Assembly: GCA_030737835.1 (NCBI GenBank)
Contig: CM060847.1
Coordinates: 12,538,704 to 12,602,703 of the forward strand
DNA length: 64,000 nt
DNA from: Acorus gramineus
Taxonomy: Eukaryota > Streptophyta > Magnoliopsida > Acorales > Acoraceae
Direction: 5' to 3'
How positions within the stretch are numbered: position 1 is the first letter of the stretch; every line of letters starts with the position of its first letter. This document shows, one piece after another, positions 48,401 through 59,942 of the stretch. The position numbers and the translations under genes are program-made. Below the pieces are notes generated by a model that was given only the letters and a program-made list of their open reading frames with translations, was not told where the DNA came from and made no database searches.

Positions 48401-51400
48401 CAAACTTCACACGGATAGTTGAGCTGAGCCCAAACCAGTGCTGCATAAAAAACAGAAGTATTGACATGGGAAGTGACTAGTGAGTGGATCCAGGGGCAAT
48501 CAAAGATTAGACTTCATCAATGTGTACATTATTTGAGGCTGACTACAATATCTCAGTGAAAATTTGAAAAAGCCAAATTTGAAGGCAAAAAGCAAAGCGT
48601 TGATTCTAGAAAAACACTCACCTCATTGAATGCTTAATGATTTAATCCATAATTTTAATCATTTGCTGTTCTTACCATTTGGAAACATTGTCATGTTCAT
48701 TGTGATCAGTATATTTATTTATACTTTTAGTAAAAAAGCATATATTTACTTTATGTTGCAGTAAATGTGGAGCTTCTTTGTTTTAATTGTCCTGTTTTTG
48801 ATTTGTCTTGCAGAAGCCATTAGGATTGTTGTCTTTGTTGGATGAAGAGTCGAATTTCCCTAAAGCAACCGATTTGACATTTGCTACTAAGCTTAAGCAG
48901 CATTTGAATTCCAATTATTACTTTAAAGGGGAAAGGGGAGGCGCTTTCAAAGTTTGTCATTATGCAGGAGAGGTATTTTGTTTCAACTTTCGATGCAATC
49001 TTATGAATTGGGTTCCTTCTTTAGTGAATAGTGATCAGATGATGCATTACATATTTTGAGCATCGATGCTATATGCCACATGTAAATATTTATATGTATT
49101 TTCTTGCTCTTTCATATAATGTAGTTAGCAAGAAAATGTTCAAGAAAACAAATGGAAAAGAATAGATTTAGATTTGTGTCTGTTAAAGAGTCATTATTAT
49201 GAGAATATTGACTCTTTATTATCATTATTAGGATATTATTAGTTTCCTAGTTTTTGTAGTTTCATTTTCTAGTATTTTAGGGTTTCTTTGTATATCTATA
49301 AATAGAGGCTTTGGCTCTTCTAATACAATAACAAGAATTTCCTTTTCCTTTATTCTAACATGGTATCAGAGCCACCTCAAAAATCCTAGAACCAAAAAAA
49401 AAAAAATACTCTTTTTCCCCGCTCCGATTGATCGAGGAGTCTTCAATCGGAGCGGGGGAGGACTTTTGATACCCATATTTTTCATCTTCTTGTTTTTTCT
49501 TCCTCCGATCTTTCTCTTGCTTGGGATTCGACACTCGTCGCGTTACCGCCGCATACTACCATCCGTCGCTGCAAAGGCACCACAGTCGCCGTCAGGCCGC
49601 CGTCGCCATGGTTCCAGATCGTGTCAAGGAGCTTTTTGAAAAAAAAAAAAGGTGATTCAAAAGCCTGATTCACATTGTTCATCCACAAACATTCAAAAGC
49701 AAGGGAGAGGAGATCAACGTGATTGATTGATTCACAATATCCATTCACGAGACTTGTGTGTGCCGACTGCCGACCTGTGCATGAGACTTGAAGTCGTCCG
49801 TGCTCTTCCACGATGCCTCCGTTAGTGCACCCTCCATGGAGATAATATTCTCTTCTTTGGATCTCTTTCTTCATTGAGATCTGCGTTTGTCGTGCCATGT
49901 TCTCCGCGTGCTGTCTTCTCCACGTGTCGTCATCGTTTTCTTCTATTCCCTGGATCTCCTTCTTCCTTGAGATCCACGTTCATCACGCCGTCGTCCTCGC
50001 GCACCGTCTTCGTCGTGTACTGTCGTCTCCGTGCGCCGTCATCCTCACACACCGTTGTCTCCGTGCGCTGTCGTTGTATTCGTACACTATCGTCTCTGTG
50101 CACCGTTGTCCTCGTGCACCGTTGTCTCCGTGCGTTGTCATTGTGTTCGTGCACCATTGTCTCCGTGCACCGTCGTTGTATTCGCGCATTGTCGTCTCCG
50201 TCCGCGCAGCGATTCGCGTCGCGTTTCTTCTTCTCTGTCAGCGCGCCCCTCGTCTCGCGCAGTCCGCATCGCCGTTAGCTTTGCGTTTCTTTCTTATTCA
50301 TCTTTGTTACGCTTCGCCATCAGTGTTTGCAGTGTTGCATAAAGGCTTCGTTACGCTTCGCCATCAGCGTTTGCAGTGTTGCAGAAAGGTTTCGTTACGC
50401 TTCGCCATCAGCGTTTGCAGTGTTGCATAAAGGTTTCAGTCGTTCTTCTTCTTCTTCTATGTCCGTGTTGCGTTTCTTCTACTTCTTCTTCTCCGTCGGG
50501 GCTCGTCTGCACCAACCGCCACCGGCTGCCCGTCACTGCATCCACCGTTGTTTCATTATTTTGCAAACTTTGAAGGGTGGGAGAGAGTGTTAAAGAGTCA
50601 TTATTATAAAAATATTGACTCTTTATTATCATTATTATGATATTATTAGTGTCCTAGTTTTTCTAGTTTCATTTTCTAGTATTTTATGGTTTCCTTTGTG
50701 TATCTATAAATAGAGGCTTTGGCTCCTCTAATACAATAACTGGAATTCCCTTTTTCTTTATTCTAACAGTGTCGAATATCAATATTGAACTGGGTGGCAC
50801 TAAGTTATGCACTCGGGATTGCGGATTTGGGCTGCACAACTTATCATTGATGATCCTAATATTTTTAACTTAAATATACAATTGTTTGTTATAAACAGTG
50901 AGGGAGCCGGTATACTTTAAATAAAGGTCACTCTCTGGTGAAACAAATAATTTATTTTATGAATGGGTAAATAATGCTGAATGTTACTTACCAGAAAAAT
51001 AAACCAAGTATTATGCATTGATGCAAGATCAAGCTAACAACTGTGTTCCTATTCTTTATACTGACATGGTAGTTATATCAGGTTTTGTATGACACAAGTG
51101 GCTTCTTGGAGAAGAACAGAGATCCACTGCACATTGATTTCATGAATCTTTTATCATCATGCCGGTGTGAATTACCTCAGCTATTTGGAAGAAACATGCT
51201 TAATGAATCTAAAAAGCTACTTAGTCCTTTAAGGCGATTACATGCTACTGATTCACAGAAGCAAAGTGTTGGGGCGAAGTTCAAGGTAATTATTGAAATT
51301 CTTTTATATATAAACAGGAAAGATGGTGCTCGGATGATGATTTTATAATTTCAGATTGGATGTCATAACAAAACCTGTTTAAAGATGCTAATGTCTTTGT

Positions 51401-54400
51401 GAAAGCGTAGTAAAGAATGTAGGGAATGCTTCTTTTGAGTTTTGAGTAAATGCGGTGGTCAGTGACTTTAGTGGATCTCCATAACATTCATCATTATCTG
51501 CTTAAATACTAGTCTTTGATCTCAACCATAAGCTTTATTTCTGTAGAATGTTGATAACAATGAAAAATCATGATGAAAAGTGCATACATATTTTTATTGC
51601 ATTGTAAATAACTTACATAAAGAAGTGGATTGTTTTGGAACAAAATGCTGATCTTCTCAAGCATTTATGTGTGGTTGTAATGTGAATTTGTGTCCTTCCG
51701 TGTGGCATTGCAACTTCCAACAATCATCCGTTTTATGTAAATTGAAGATTCTTCATGTGTCTTGCAGGTCCAACTCTTCAAGCTCATGCAACGGCTGGAG
51801 AATACCTCTCCCCATTTCATTCGCTGTATAAAACCAAACACAAAGCAGCTTCCTGGCATATATGATAAGGATCTTGTTTTGCAGCAGCTCAGATGCTGTG
51901 GAGTTTTGGAAGTTGTCAGGATAGCGAGGTCTGGATATCCAACTCGGATGACTCATCAACAATTTGCAAAAAGGTGTTGATGTCTTTCTTTTTTTCAATT
52001 ACTATTAAGGGCATTAAGTTATGTATTGACTTAAATGTGAGATTATTGACGTTATTTATACATAATATCACTGTAGATATGGTTTCCTCCTTCTTGAAGA
52101 TGTGGAATCTCATGATCCACTCAGTATCTCTGTGGCTGTTCTTCAGCACTATAATGTCCTACCTGACATGTATCAAGTTGGTTATACAAAATTATTTTTT
52201 CGCACTGGACAGGTAATCTGTCTCCCTTCTGTTATTTTATTTCTTGCGTAATTTGTTTGTTTGTGTGCAAATATTTTGTGTTCTCAATGATGAATGTTAT
52301 TTATGTGATTACTTCCATCTTCAACCTAGAATCTTTATTAGTTAAAAAAAAAATTACTCCCCAGATGTGAATATAAGCAATTAAGCATGTAGCTCATATG
52401 GACGCAATTAATGATTTTCTTGTAGTTATCATGTTAAGACCAGTATTAAATACAATTTATGTTGGAAATTCGGATAACTGTCATTCTCTAATCAACGTGC
52501 CCACTAGACAATTAGAAACCAATGGTGCTGTGGTGATGCAATTTTAGAATATGCGAATCACAGTTCTCTTGCATTGCTTAATGATTGTGTCACATTGGAT
52601 GATTGATAGATTGGTGCATTGGATGATGCAAGAAACCAAACACTACAAGGGATCCTTGCAATTCAGAAAGGTTTTCGTGGCCAAAGTGCTCGCCGTGCTT
52701 TCAAAGAGCTTAAAAAAGCATCAATGATACTTCAGTCATGTAATTCATATCCACCTGTCTCCTTTATTGTTTCATTTTCTCCTTAAATGCATCTTTCTGA
52801 GGGCACTGATATCATTATGCAAGAATGGCATCTTTGCATAATGTCATTTTATTGTTACATTTCATGCTTTAATGCATCTTTAGTCTGAGATGATATTAAT
52901 TATTCTACAAAGTCACTTGTTTATGCAGATGTGCGGGGTGAAAAGGCAAGGAAGGAGTTTGAGTACGCGTTGAATAGTAGGAGAGCAGCAATTGTTATCC
53001 AAAAACATGTAAAACAACATATTGCTAAGAGAGCGTATAATGATCAGAAGATTGCAGTGATACATATACAATCAGGTTAAAATAATTTTTCAATATATAA
53101 TGAATCTCACTATTTTTTGTACTTATTATATTAGTTTGTCTCCGTTTCTCCCTTCTGCAGTTATTCGTGGTTGGCTGGCTAGAAAACACTTGTCATTTCT
53201 CCAAAATGTGGAAGTGTTGAAATTAAAGCTTAAAGATCCTGATGGAGAGGATGATTATGATGACTTCAAGGCATGTATATCCCTGTTGCAAAAGTTGTTA
53301 AGAGGATTTTTTTCCACTTTTTCCCTTTTTATAGGCATCGAAAATGTGTTTTTGCATATTAGATATTATAATTTAATATATATTTATATAATCATTGTTA
53401 TGCACAATAATATTTATAATTATAAATACATATATTATGTGAATGGGAAATGACCTCTGAGGAAATCTTGGCATGCCAGGATTTATAAGTCGACCAAATT
53501 ACTGGATAATCTTTTATAATGTTAATGTAGATGCAAATTAAATTGTATCCACCCTATGAGAGATCATACATGATTTTTCGTTTACACTTGAAATATTTGT
53601 TCATCCGTGATAATCGATTATATTGTTGAATTGGCAGGACTTTGAGCAGGAACGTGCGCATCAATCAGCTTTGGAAGAGCTTGAAAGACGGGTTTTTAAA
53701 GCAGAAACGGCACTGAAGCAAAAGGAAGAAGAAAATGCCATATTGAAACTCCAACTTCAGCAGTATGATGTGAAATGGTTGGATTATGAGGCTAAAATGA
53801 CATCCATGGAGGAGATGTGGCAACAACAAATGACATCTTTGCAGGTTAATTTTTTTCCACCTTTTTTTCTTCTTGATCTTATTTATCTCCGCTTGTCTTT
53901 TCTGCTTTTCCATTTTCCATTTTTTTAACAAAATCAATCACCTTTAAACTTTTCTCTAATGTAGCTATTTGATATAAACGGTTTAGTTTACTTTCCTTGT
54001 AAACAAAATTGCTGGAATGCATTTATGTAATGTCGTTATAATAAGTGTGCAGTGGATATTTGAATAAATTTTTATTCTTCTCTCCTGAGGAAAACTTACC
54101 TGTGCCATTATAATTTTATTTCTTAGAGGTAAATTTTCCATGGTTTATTTTTATAGAGGTTTACCATCCAATTAAGATCTGTCACCTTTGACAACAATTT
54201 TGTAACAATTCCAAATTGATGGTACGTAAAATGGTTTCAAGATGTGTTTGAGGTTTGGTTTTTGTGCCTAAAATACACTATAAAAAATACACTATTAATT
54301 TTGGTATTAAATCAATAAAAATGAGCTTTTACCAAAAACCATTTTCTTTATTGATTTTGATTAAAATTGGTGATCACCAATCTGTTGCCAAAAGGTGCCT

Positions 54401-55007
54401 GACAAAGAACCCCACCCCTTAAATATGTACATGAACTTTTGTGAATGTTACCAAACAATGAAGGTTGGTGTTTTATTAGCTGCACATTGTTTTTTTCGCT
54501 ACACACTGTTGGTGACTTTAGTTTTTTTGTGTGAAAAAATATCAGATGAGTCTGGCTGCAGCAAGAAAGAGTCTTGCTGCGGATGACACAATGAGCCAAC
54601 CAGGAAGGTTTGACGCTTCACCATCCCCACTGTACTACGAATCTGATGATGGAGTATCGTTGGAGAGCCGAACACCTGAGAGTGTGCCTGTTAGATCACG
54701 CACTTCGGACCCCGGAACAGACGTTGGTCAACATGCTGTGAACCGCCTAATCAGAGATTTCGAACAGAGGACACACGTTTTCGATTATGATGCCAGGTCC
54801 GTCATCGAAGGAAAGTCAGGTCAGTCTAGTTCAAACATGAACCCCAAGCAGGAGCTTCGGAAGCTGAAGAAGCGGTTCATCGCTTGGAAGAAAGAATTCA
54901 AAGTACGGTTACACGAGACTAAGGCGACATTTCAGAAGCGTGGGAACTCTGAAGTGGAGAGAACATGGAAGAATTGGTGGGGAAAAAGGACAACAAGAGA
55001 TTCATAG
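42469..55007 (+). CDS. ATM2: Class VIII myosin (ATM2-like), 24 exons
   Basis: Actin-based motor of the plant-specific myosin VIII class, acting at plasmodesmata, cell plate and endosomes. Exons: 42469-42966, 43756-43857, 43959-44102, 44206-44356, 44477-44504, 44613-44778, 44906-44969, 45069-45082, 45169-45253, 45915-46018, 46137-46275, 46843-46961, 47042-47194, 47275-47364, 47690-47767, 48814-48972, 51082-51285, 51768-51973, 52077-52212, 52610-52739, 52929-53075, 53161-53270, 53638-53844, 54546-55007. All frames join: 1,231 aa. The N-terminus ([19 protein letters not shown]) resembles Arabidopsis ATM2. P-loop GESGAGKT 309-316, switch [11 protein letters not shown] 356-365, switch II DIYGFE 581-586, FIRCIKPN in exon 18, converter [10 protein letters not shown], four IQ motifs (about 898, 921, 947, 970), coiled coil about 1010-1080, basic tail. 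Oddities: a 14-nt microexon, one probable GC-AG intron, and an LTR element in intron 16. M6 is an alternative start. Confidence 0.93.
49181..49360 (+). repeat. Left LTR
   Basis: 180 bp, TG...CA borders; pairs with 50588-50768. Confidence 0.92.
49361..49372 (+). other. Primer-binding site (initiator tRNA-Met)
   Basis: TGGTATCAGAGC immediately after the left LTR, the usual plant Copia-type primer site. Confidence 0.9.
49960..50215 (+). repeat. GC-rich degenerate repeats inside the LTR element
   Basis: About ten irregular units of the type GT(C/T)GTCTCCGTGC(A/G)CC, alternating with GTCGTTGTATTCG(T/C)... . They generate long overlapping open frames rich in Ser, Arg, Val and Cys on the plus strand and in Arg, Asp and Thr on the minus strand, which are repeat artefacts rather than genes. 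Confidence 0.7.
50306..50437 (+). repeat. Three 44-bp tandem units inside the LTR element
   Basis: Units start at 50306, 50350 and 50394 with GTTACGCTTCGCCATCAG and continue through TTTGCAGTGTTGCA. They are nearly identical and exactly 44 bp apart. Confidence 0.85.
50588..50768 (+). repeat. Right LTR
   Basis: 181 bp, TG...CA borders, followed by the GTGTC duplication. Confidence 0.92.
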
Positions 55008-55673
55008 AACATATTGGTTTATGGTTGGTATGTGTTACAATCTTGGTATCTTCTGATATGGATGGCATCGCATTGTTCGACAACAGCCCACAAATGAAGA
55101 CTTCCTTTGCTGCAGTATTGTGTTCGTGAGGCGCTCGAGCGGAGGTCATCCATCGTTGGATTTTCACTGAGGCATTGAAGTTTTGTGGGGAAAGAAAGGC
55201 AATTGGATGGGTTTTGATCATGTTGATATGATGTATATTTTTATAACTTTCCATGTAATTGCCTGGTATTTGACAATTTCTTTGTGGGGTGTAAGGTTAT
55301 GCAAAGATAATTGTGTTCCTATCAACCCCCAGTGTAATTATATGAAATCGGATCATCAATTTATTCAGAAAGGAAATTTGAAGTATTTTTTTAAATCTCT
55401 CTGTAGTGCTTCCAGTTGTTTTGGTTTTCTTTGAAGCAGTTGAACTTCACATCCCATTTTACACTGCGCCTATCAAACAACCCTGTTTTCTGCATTTCTT
55501 TAAAAAAAAAGTCCAAACATAACTAAAAAATAATCAACAAACAAACTCATCATTGCCACTAATAATTGTACAGTACATGAGATTCATCCAGACAAAAGGA
55601 CCCAAACACAAGAACAACAAATAATGAAAGTGATACAAACAAAGCCAACCCAATGAGTTCATGAACCCAATTC
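55008..55673. other. Convergent 3' region between myosin and LHCB3
   Basis: 666 bp between the two stop codons, shared by the 3' UTRs of the facing genes. Polyadenylation sites not resolved. No other gene seen. Confidence 0.5.
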
Positions 55674-56908
55674 TTAAGACCCAGGCACAAACTTGGTGGC
55701 GTAAACCCACGCATTGTTGGCGACCGGGTTGTCAAGGTGGTCTAACAGGTTCTCAAGCGGGCCCTTCCCAGTAACAATGGCCTGAACAAAGAACCCAAAC
55801 ATCGAAAACATCGCGAGCCGTCCATTCTTGATCTCCTTCACCTTAAGCTCTGCGAACGTAGTCGGGTCATCAGCCAACCCGAGTGGGTCAAAGTAGGTCC
55901 CGCCCGGGTATAGGTCGTTCCCTTCACCCACTCCGGGAAGCCCATTTATGCGGTACCCCTCAACGAGGCCCATTAGTATAACTTGGAAGCCCAGAACTGC
56001 TAGTATGCTCTGGGCATGGACCAGTTTAGGGTTGCCCAGGTAGTCTAGCCCACCTTCGCTGAAGATCTGAGCCCCAGCCTTGAACCAAACAGGCTCCTTG
56101 AAGTCCACCTTGACCCACTTCTCTAGGACTTCTGGGGTGATGCACCCGAGCGCACCGAGCATCGCCCACCGCCCATGGATCACTTCGAGGGCCCGGTTGC
56201 GGGCGAAGGCTTCGGGGTCGGCGGAGAGGCCAGCGGTGTCCCATCCGTAGTCGCCGGGGAATTCTCCAGTTAGGTAAGAGGGTGTCTGGGCGGAGAATGG
56301 GCCTAGGTACTTCACGCGGTCCGGGCCGTACCACAGGTCGTTACTCTGGATATCCATAGAAAAAACATGATACTAGAGGTTCTTGAGATAGTTTGGTGGA
56401 ACAATGTTTAGCTTTTCATGAAGCATACTCTTGTTAGATTCTTGAAAAACTATTTTTTATAATTAAATATTATTTTTCTCTTGCTTTAAAAATTGGGATA
56501 GTTGGGGGCATTTGGAAACGAGTATGAATTATGTATTATTCTTGTAAAAGCCCTCTCAAACATTGTCTAAACATGTTTTTAAATGCTACCTAATACCCTT
56601 TTGAGAATCAATTGTTAAACTGATTCCAAGTTTATAAAATCAATTGGTTTGAAATAGATTTTTTAACTTTATCTTTTGGTTTCATGCTTATATACAAAGT
56701 CAACAAATGGATAGATAGTAATTTACATAAGAAAGATATTTTTGAAAATTGGTTCCAAACTAGCTAAGATGTATTTGGAAAGGGAGTTTACCATGGTGTA
56801 TTTGGCATTGCCCATGGAGACCACATCTCTCAAAGGATTGGCAGAGCTCTTGTTCTTGCCCAAGAAAGGTGTCGGTGTAAGGACGGTGCCGGAGAATGTG
56901 GCCGCCAT
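55674..56908 (-). CDS. LHCB3: Light-harvesting chlorophyll a/b-binding protein LHCB3
   Basis: Antenna subunit of photosystem II; joins LHCB1/LHCB2 in the moderately bound LHCII trimer in the thylakoid membrane. Exons: 56792-56908 and 55674-56345, joined in phase 0 across a 446-nt GT-AG intron: 262 aa. The first 39 residues ([20 protein letters not shown]..., ending NAKYTM) form a Ser/Thr-rich chloroplast transit peptide. The mature part starts [10 protein letters not shown] with the trimerisation motif WYGPDR (44-49). Helix B carries EVIHGRWAM (93-101) and helix [11 protein letters not shown] (210-219), whose Glu, Asn, His and Arg bind or brace chlorophyll. The mature N-terminus lacks the basic phosphorylated Thr segment of LHCB1/2, and [10 protein letters not shown] closely matches LHCB3 presequences; together these single out LHCB3. 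Pfam chloroa_b-bind family. Confidence 0.96.
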
Positions 56909-57260
56909 GTATAGTCGCCGGCCTTAGCTTCTCTTGGAAGAAGATCTTCTAATTTGGTCACTCTGTGAATCTCTGTTGAGGTGGTGAAGGGTCTCTGAAG
57001 TAGTGGGCTTGTATATGAGGAGGAGAAGTGTTTGTTTTTGTTGTGGTGTGGAAGGGGAGGGGAGAAGAATGAGTGGTGGAAGAGTGAGAGAGGATCTGAT
57101 GTGGAGATGAGTGTTTTGGTGAGCCAATGAGAATGCTTATTTGGATATAGAGATCTCCACTCAAATCCTTCTCTGCCTACATGTCTTATCTTTCAGTGGG
57201 TTGTGTATGATATGGATACCTTCAAAGGTAATTCATGTGGGTCCTCCAACAATTGGCCTG
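56909..57260 (-). promoter_or_regulatory. LHCB3 promoter and leader
   Basis: Read on the minus strand: CCAAT (57252-57256), an I-box/GATA core GATAAG (57185-57190), and two TATA-like candidates, CTATATCC (57143-57150) and TCATATAC (57011-57018). CCAAT followed by GATA then TATA is the usual order in light-regulated Lhc promoters. The nearer TATA candidate would give the short leader usual for this family. Inference from motif order only. Confidence 0.5.
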
Positions 57261-58063
57261 AAGGTATACTCTGCTTGGATAAAAACAGTCCCAATCCGAC
57301 TAATTTTTTTTTTTTTTTTTTTTTTTTGTGAAAGAAAGGTAGATATTTGTTATTCGATTTCATTACTGAATATCAAATTATAAATTCTAAACAGGATCGG
57401 GAAGAGAGACAGGAAAATAAATAGAAAAGAGAAACCGTAATGAAAGAAACTAAAAACCAAAACAAGAATGCCGCAGAGCCGGGTAGAAAAAACTTCTAAA
57501 ACCGAGGCCCGCCGCTCACCCCTGCTATGCCATGCTGTTGTGTTGATCATTGCCCTCGGGAGGCCTCCCAATTACAAATCCGACTAATTTGTTGACACAA
57601 TTTTTTTTTCTAGACCAGTGATATAAGAAAGACTAATCAGTTTATCATTTTTGAAAAGATTGATTATCTTTTTTTTTTTTTATGGTGTTGTTATATACAA
57701 TCTCATTTGTATTTCCATTGTAATATCATGTATCTCACTGAACAAAACATGTATTTTTTACTCTTACAATAAAATGATCTATTCAATTATATATATGTAT
57801 ATATATTTATAAAATAATATATTTTGTTACATGATAAAATGTTTGTTTTATGAAGAGCATAATAGATATCCATAGAATTACTTTCTATTATCAATACCAT
57901 AAGCAAATGAAGTTCCCCGAGATTGTGAAATTTCCATGGCGGATACTCCAATCATATCACTACGCAGCCAGGGGCGGCGCCACCCTAAAACAATAATAAA
58001 ACTAGAAAAATGATATGTCTTACTCCTATTGTAGTCCAAGTCCACATCAAGTGTATTTTTTTT
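57261..58063. other. Gene-free stretch
   Basis: Contains a poly-T run at about 57,302-57,327 and AT-rich sequence. The GC-richer part at 57,470-57,580 shows no recognisable gene. Confidence 0.45.
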
Positions 58064-58338
58064 TGGATTTTTAGTTTTAAGTCTCTACAAATCATCATAT
58101 TTAGTTATCGGTCCCTTCCTTCTTCATATTTAAGTTTTAGTTCCCCGATTTAAAGGATAATTCATGGATAGGTCCCTCACAGGGACTAAAAAGTAAATTA
58201 AATAATTTATGGATAGGTCCCTCTCAAGGACTAAAAAGGAACTATTATTTAAATCTGGGGACTAAAACCTAAATACGAAGAAGGGAGGGATCGATCACTA
58301 AATATGATAGTTTGTGGGGACTTAAAACTAAAAATCCC
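58064..58338. mobile_element. Mutator-like foldback MITE (family M1), copy 3
   Basis: 275 bp, the same length as the copy at 3,329-3,603. Arms read GGATTTTTAGTTTTAAGTC and, inverted, GGGATTTTTAGTTTTAAGTC, with long inverted-repeat interiors. Possible 9-bp flanks ATTTTTTTT and ATATTTATT match at 7 of 9 sites. An internal ~45-bp segment (GGATAGGTCCCTC...GGACTAAAAAG) is duplicated. Confidence 0.75.
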
Positions 58339-59046
58339 ATATTTATTTTAAAAAAAAATCATATACTCTCTAATTGAAGTGCATTTTATTATATAAAATG
58401 AAACATTTACTGAGATATATTAGTACATTTTTTTCAAGTTAAAAAAATAATAAAAAATTTTACGCCGTAAACTATGATAGAAACCTATACACTACAATAG
58501 CGCAATATATATCACGGTATCATAGCTAGCGTATAAGATTGCAAAACAAGTTGTAAAATGGACTGAGTGTATTAGCACTCATAAAACACTACCCCATTTA
58601 AAAACAAATCATGGGATAAGTGACTCAGTGATCACCTACCCATTTAAAAAAATCAATTAATCATGGATTTGGTTTCGATTCAGCTATATAATATAAGAGT
58701 AGATTTTTTGAAAATTTTATGAAAATTATTTATGTTTGGAGCCGCCATTGTACGCAGCTAAACACATAGAATATAAATAGCAAATGCCGACATTTTAAAG
58801 ATAGTATAAAAAAAAAAACTAATGGAAAAATGTTATGTTTAATTATTTTAGTAGCTTTAATTTGCAGCTTGCGCACATCAAAGTATATATTTAATTAATA
58901 AAATATTTTTTTCATAAAAAAAATATACTTACTCATAGGAATTAAATGTATATATTTTTACATCCATTGTAATAAAGAATATATCGACATAGTAAAATGT
59001 AAATTATATTAAGCAATTTTATATACTACGTCTGTGATATAACCAG
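58339..59046. other. Gene-free AT-rich stretch
   Basis: Nothing recognised. Confidence 0.5.
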
Positions 59047-59136
59047 TACAAACTTAGCAGGAGGTCTGTACCGGTTTGACATTTATTTTCATACAAACTT
59101 AGCAGGAGGTCTGTACCAGTTTGACATTTATTTTCA
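59047..59136. repeat. 45-bp tandem duplication
   Basis: Two adjacent 45-bp units (59047-59091 and 59092-59136) starting TACAAACTTAGCAGGAGGTC, differing at about one site (CCGG against CCAG). Probably recent. Confidence 0.85.
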
Positions 59137-59294
59137 TTTTTCTATTGAAACACCAGAAAAATTTGCATATGAAATTCTCCATTTATATGTTAATTATTGG
59201 ATACCTAGGCAAAAATTTGCATATGGAGCATCACATCTTTTAGATCAATTTTGGACACAGTGTCAGTCCCACAAAAATTGAGGGATCCATCCTG

Positions 59295-59640
59295 ACTTCG
59301 TTTGGTTGCGCGATTCGTCGCGCTTTTGCTTTTTGAAAAGCTGAAAAGCTAAAAGCGTGCAGCCAAACGGGGTAGCTTTTTACAGAATCAGAAGCTGGAT
59401 TCCTTTTAATTTTTCCCTTGAAATCTGTGTTTTAAAAAGCTCAGAAACAACGTTTTTTGGTCGGAATCAATTTTTTGAATTGAAAAGCAACTTTCTTTGC
59501 CAAACATTAAACTCCTTTCAAATATTGATTCATGATTTTAAAAAAAGTATCTTAAAAAAGTCAAGGTCTAAAATCATCTTAAAAAGCAGCTTTATTCCAA
59601 AAGCTACTTTTCAATCTGTGTTTTCAAACGGACCCTAAGT
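59295..59640. mobile_element. MITE family H, copy 2
   Basis: The left end TTCGTTTGGTTGCGCG and the right end, inverted, AGGGTCCGTTTGAAAAC are imperfect inverted repeats of the hAT/Tourist-like GTTTGG type. The interior matches 22,150-22,660 in reverse. A 93-codon open frame over it is a by-product. Confidence 0.6.
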
Positions 59641-59942
59641 CAGATTCCATCTCCTGTGCATGAGAGGGTGGTTGACCATTCTATCACACGCGAGACTCAA
59701 CATACTTATGATATAGTAGAAGATGTTCACCTCCATGGATGCTCTCAGAGGGACAAGGAGGCCATGGGAAACATATAACATAATGTTAACAAATAATCTG
59801 ATTAATATTTCTCTAATTAGTTCTTAAATATGAATCCCCAATTGAACAAATTATCCCTGAACCATCTCCCATAGACAATAAACAACTCAAAAAGAATGCC
59901 CATCCGAATAGAAAGAAAGCTTTACCCTCTCCATCAGACAGA
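59641..59942 (-). other. 3' flank of the GAUT10-like gene
   Basis: Probable 3' UTR and downstream region. No other signal recognised. Confidence 0.4.

Larger units (their letters stand above)
49181..50768 (+). mobile_element. TRIM-like non-autonomous LTR retrotransposon in myosin intron 16
   Basis: 1,588 bp flanked by a perfect 5-bp duplication GTGTC (49176-49180 and 50769-50773). LTRs at 49181-49360 (180 bp) and 50588-50768 (181 bp) begin TGTTAAAGAG and end TCTAACA; they differ at about a dozen sites plus one indel. A primer-binding site TGGTATCAGAGC (49361-49372) directly follows LTR1 and is complementary to the 3' end of initiator tRNA-Met. A polypurine tract GAAGGGTGGGAGAGAG (50572-50587) directly precedes LTR2. 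Each LTR holds TATAAATA (49297-49304 in LTR1). The 1.2-kb interior encodes no gag, protease, reverse transcriptase or integrase, so mobility would need a partner element. Without it the host intron would be about 515 bp. Confidence 0.93.

Noticed and set aside
48109-48480. 123-codon open frame in myosin intron 15
   Set aside because: Flanking exons join directly to give the conserved [16 protein letters not shown] sequence, and the frame shows no recognisable domain.
49874-50430. Overlapping open frames of 100-177 codons on both strands
   Set aside because: They fall inside the LTR element and arise from GC-rich short repeats lacking stops; no retroelement or host protein motif.
56026-56334. 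102-codon alternative frame within LHCB3 exon 2
   Set aside because: Arg/Pro-rich frame-shifted reading of the antenna gene.
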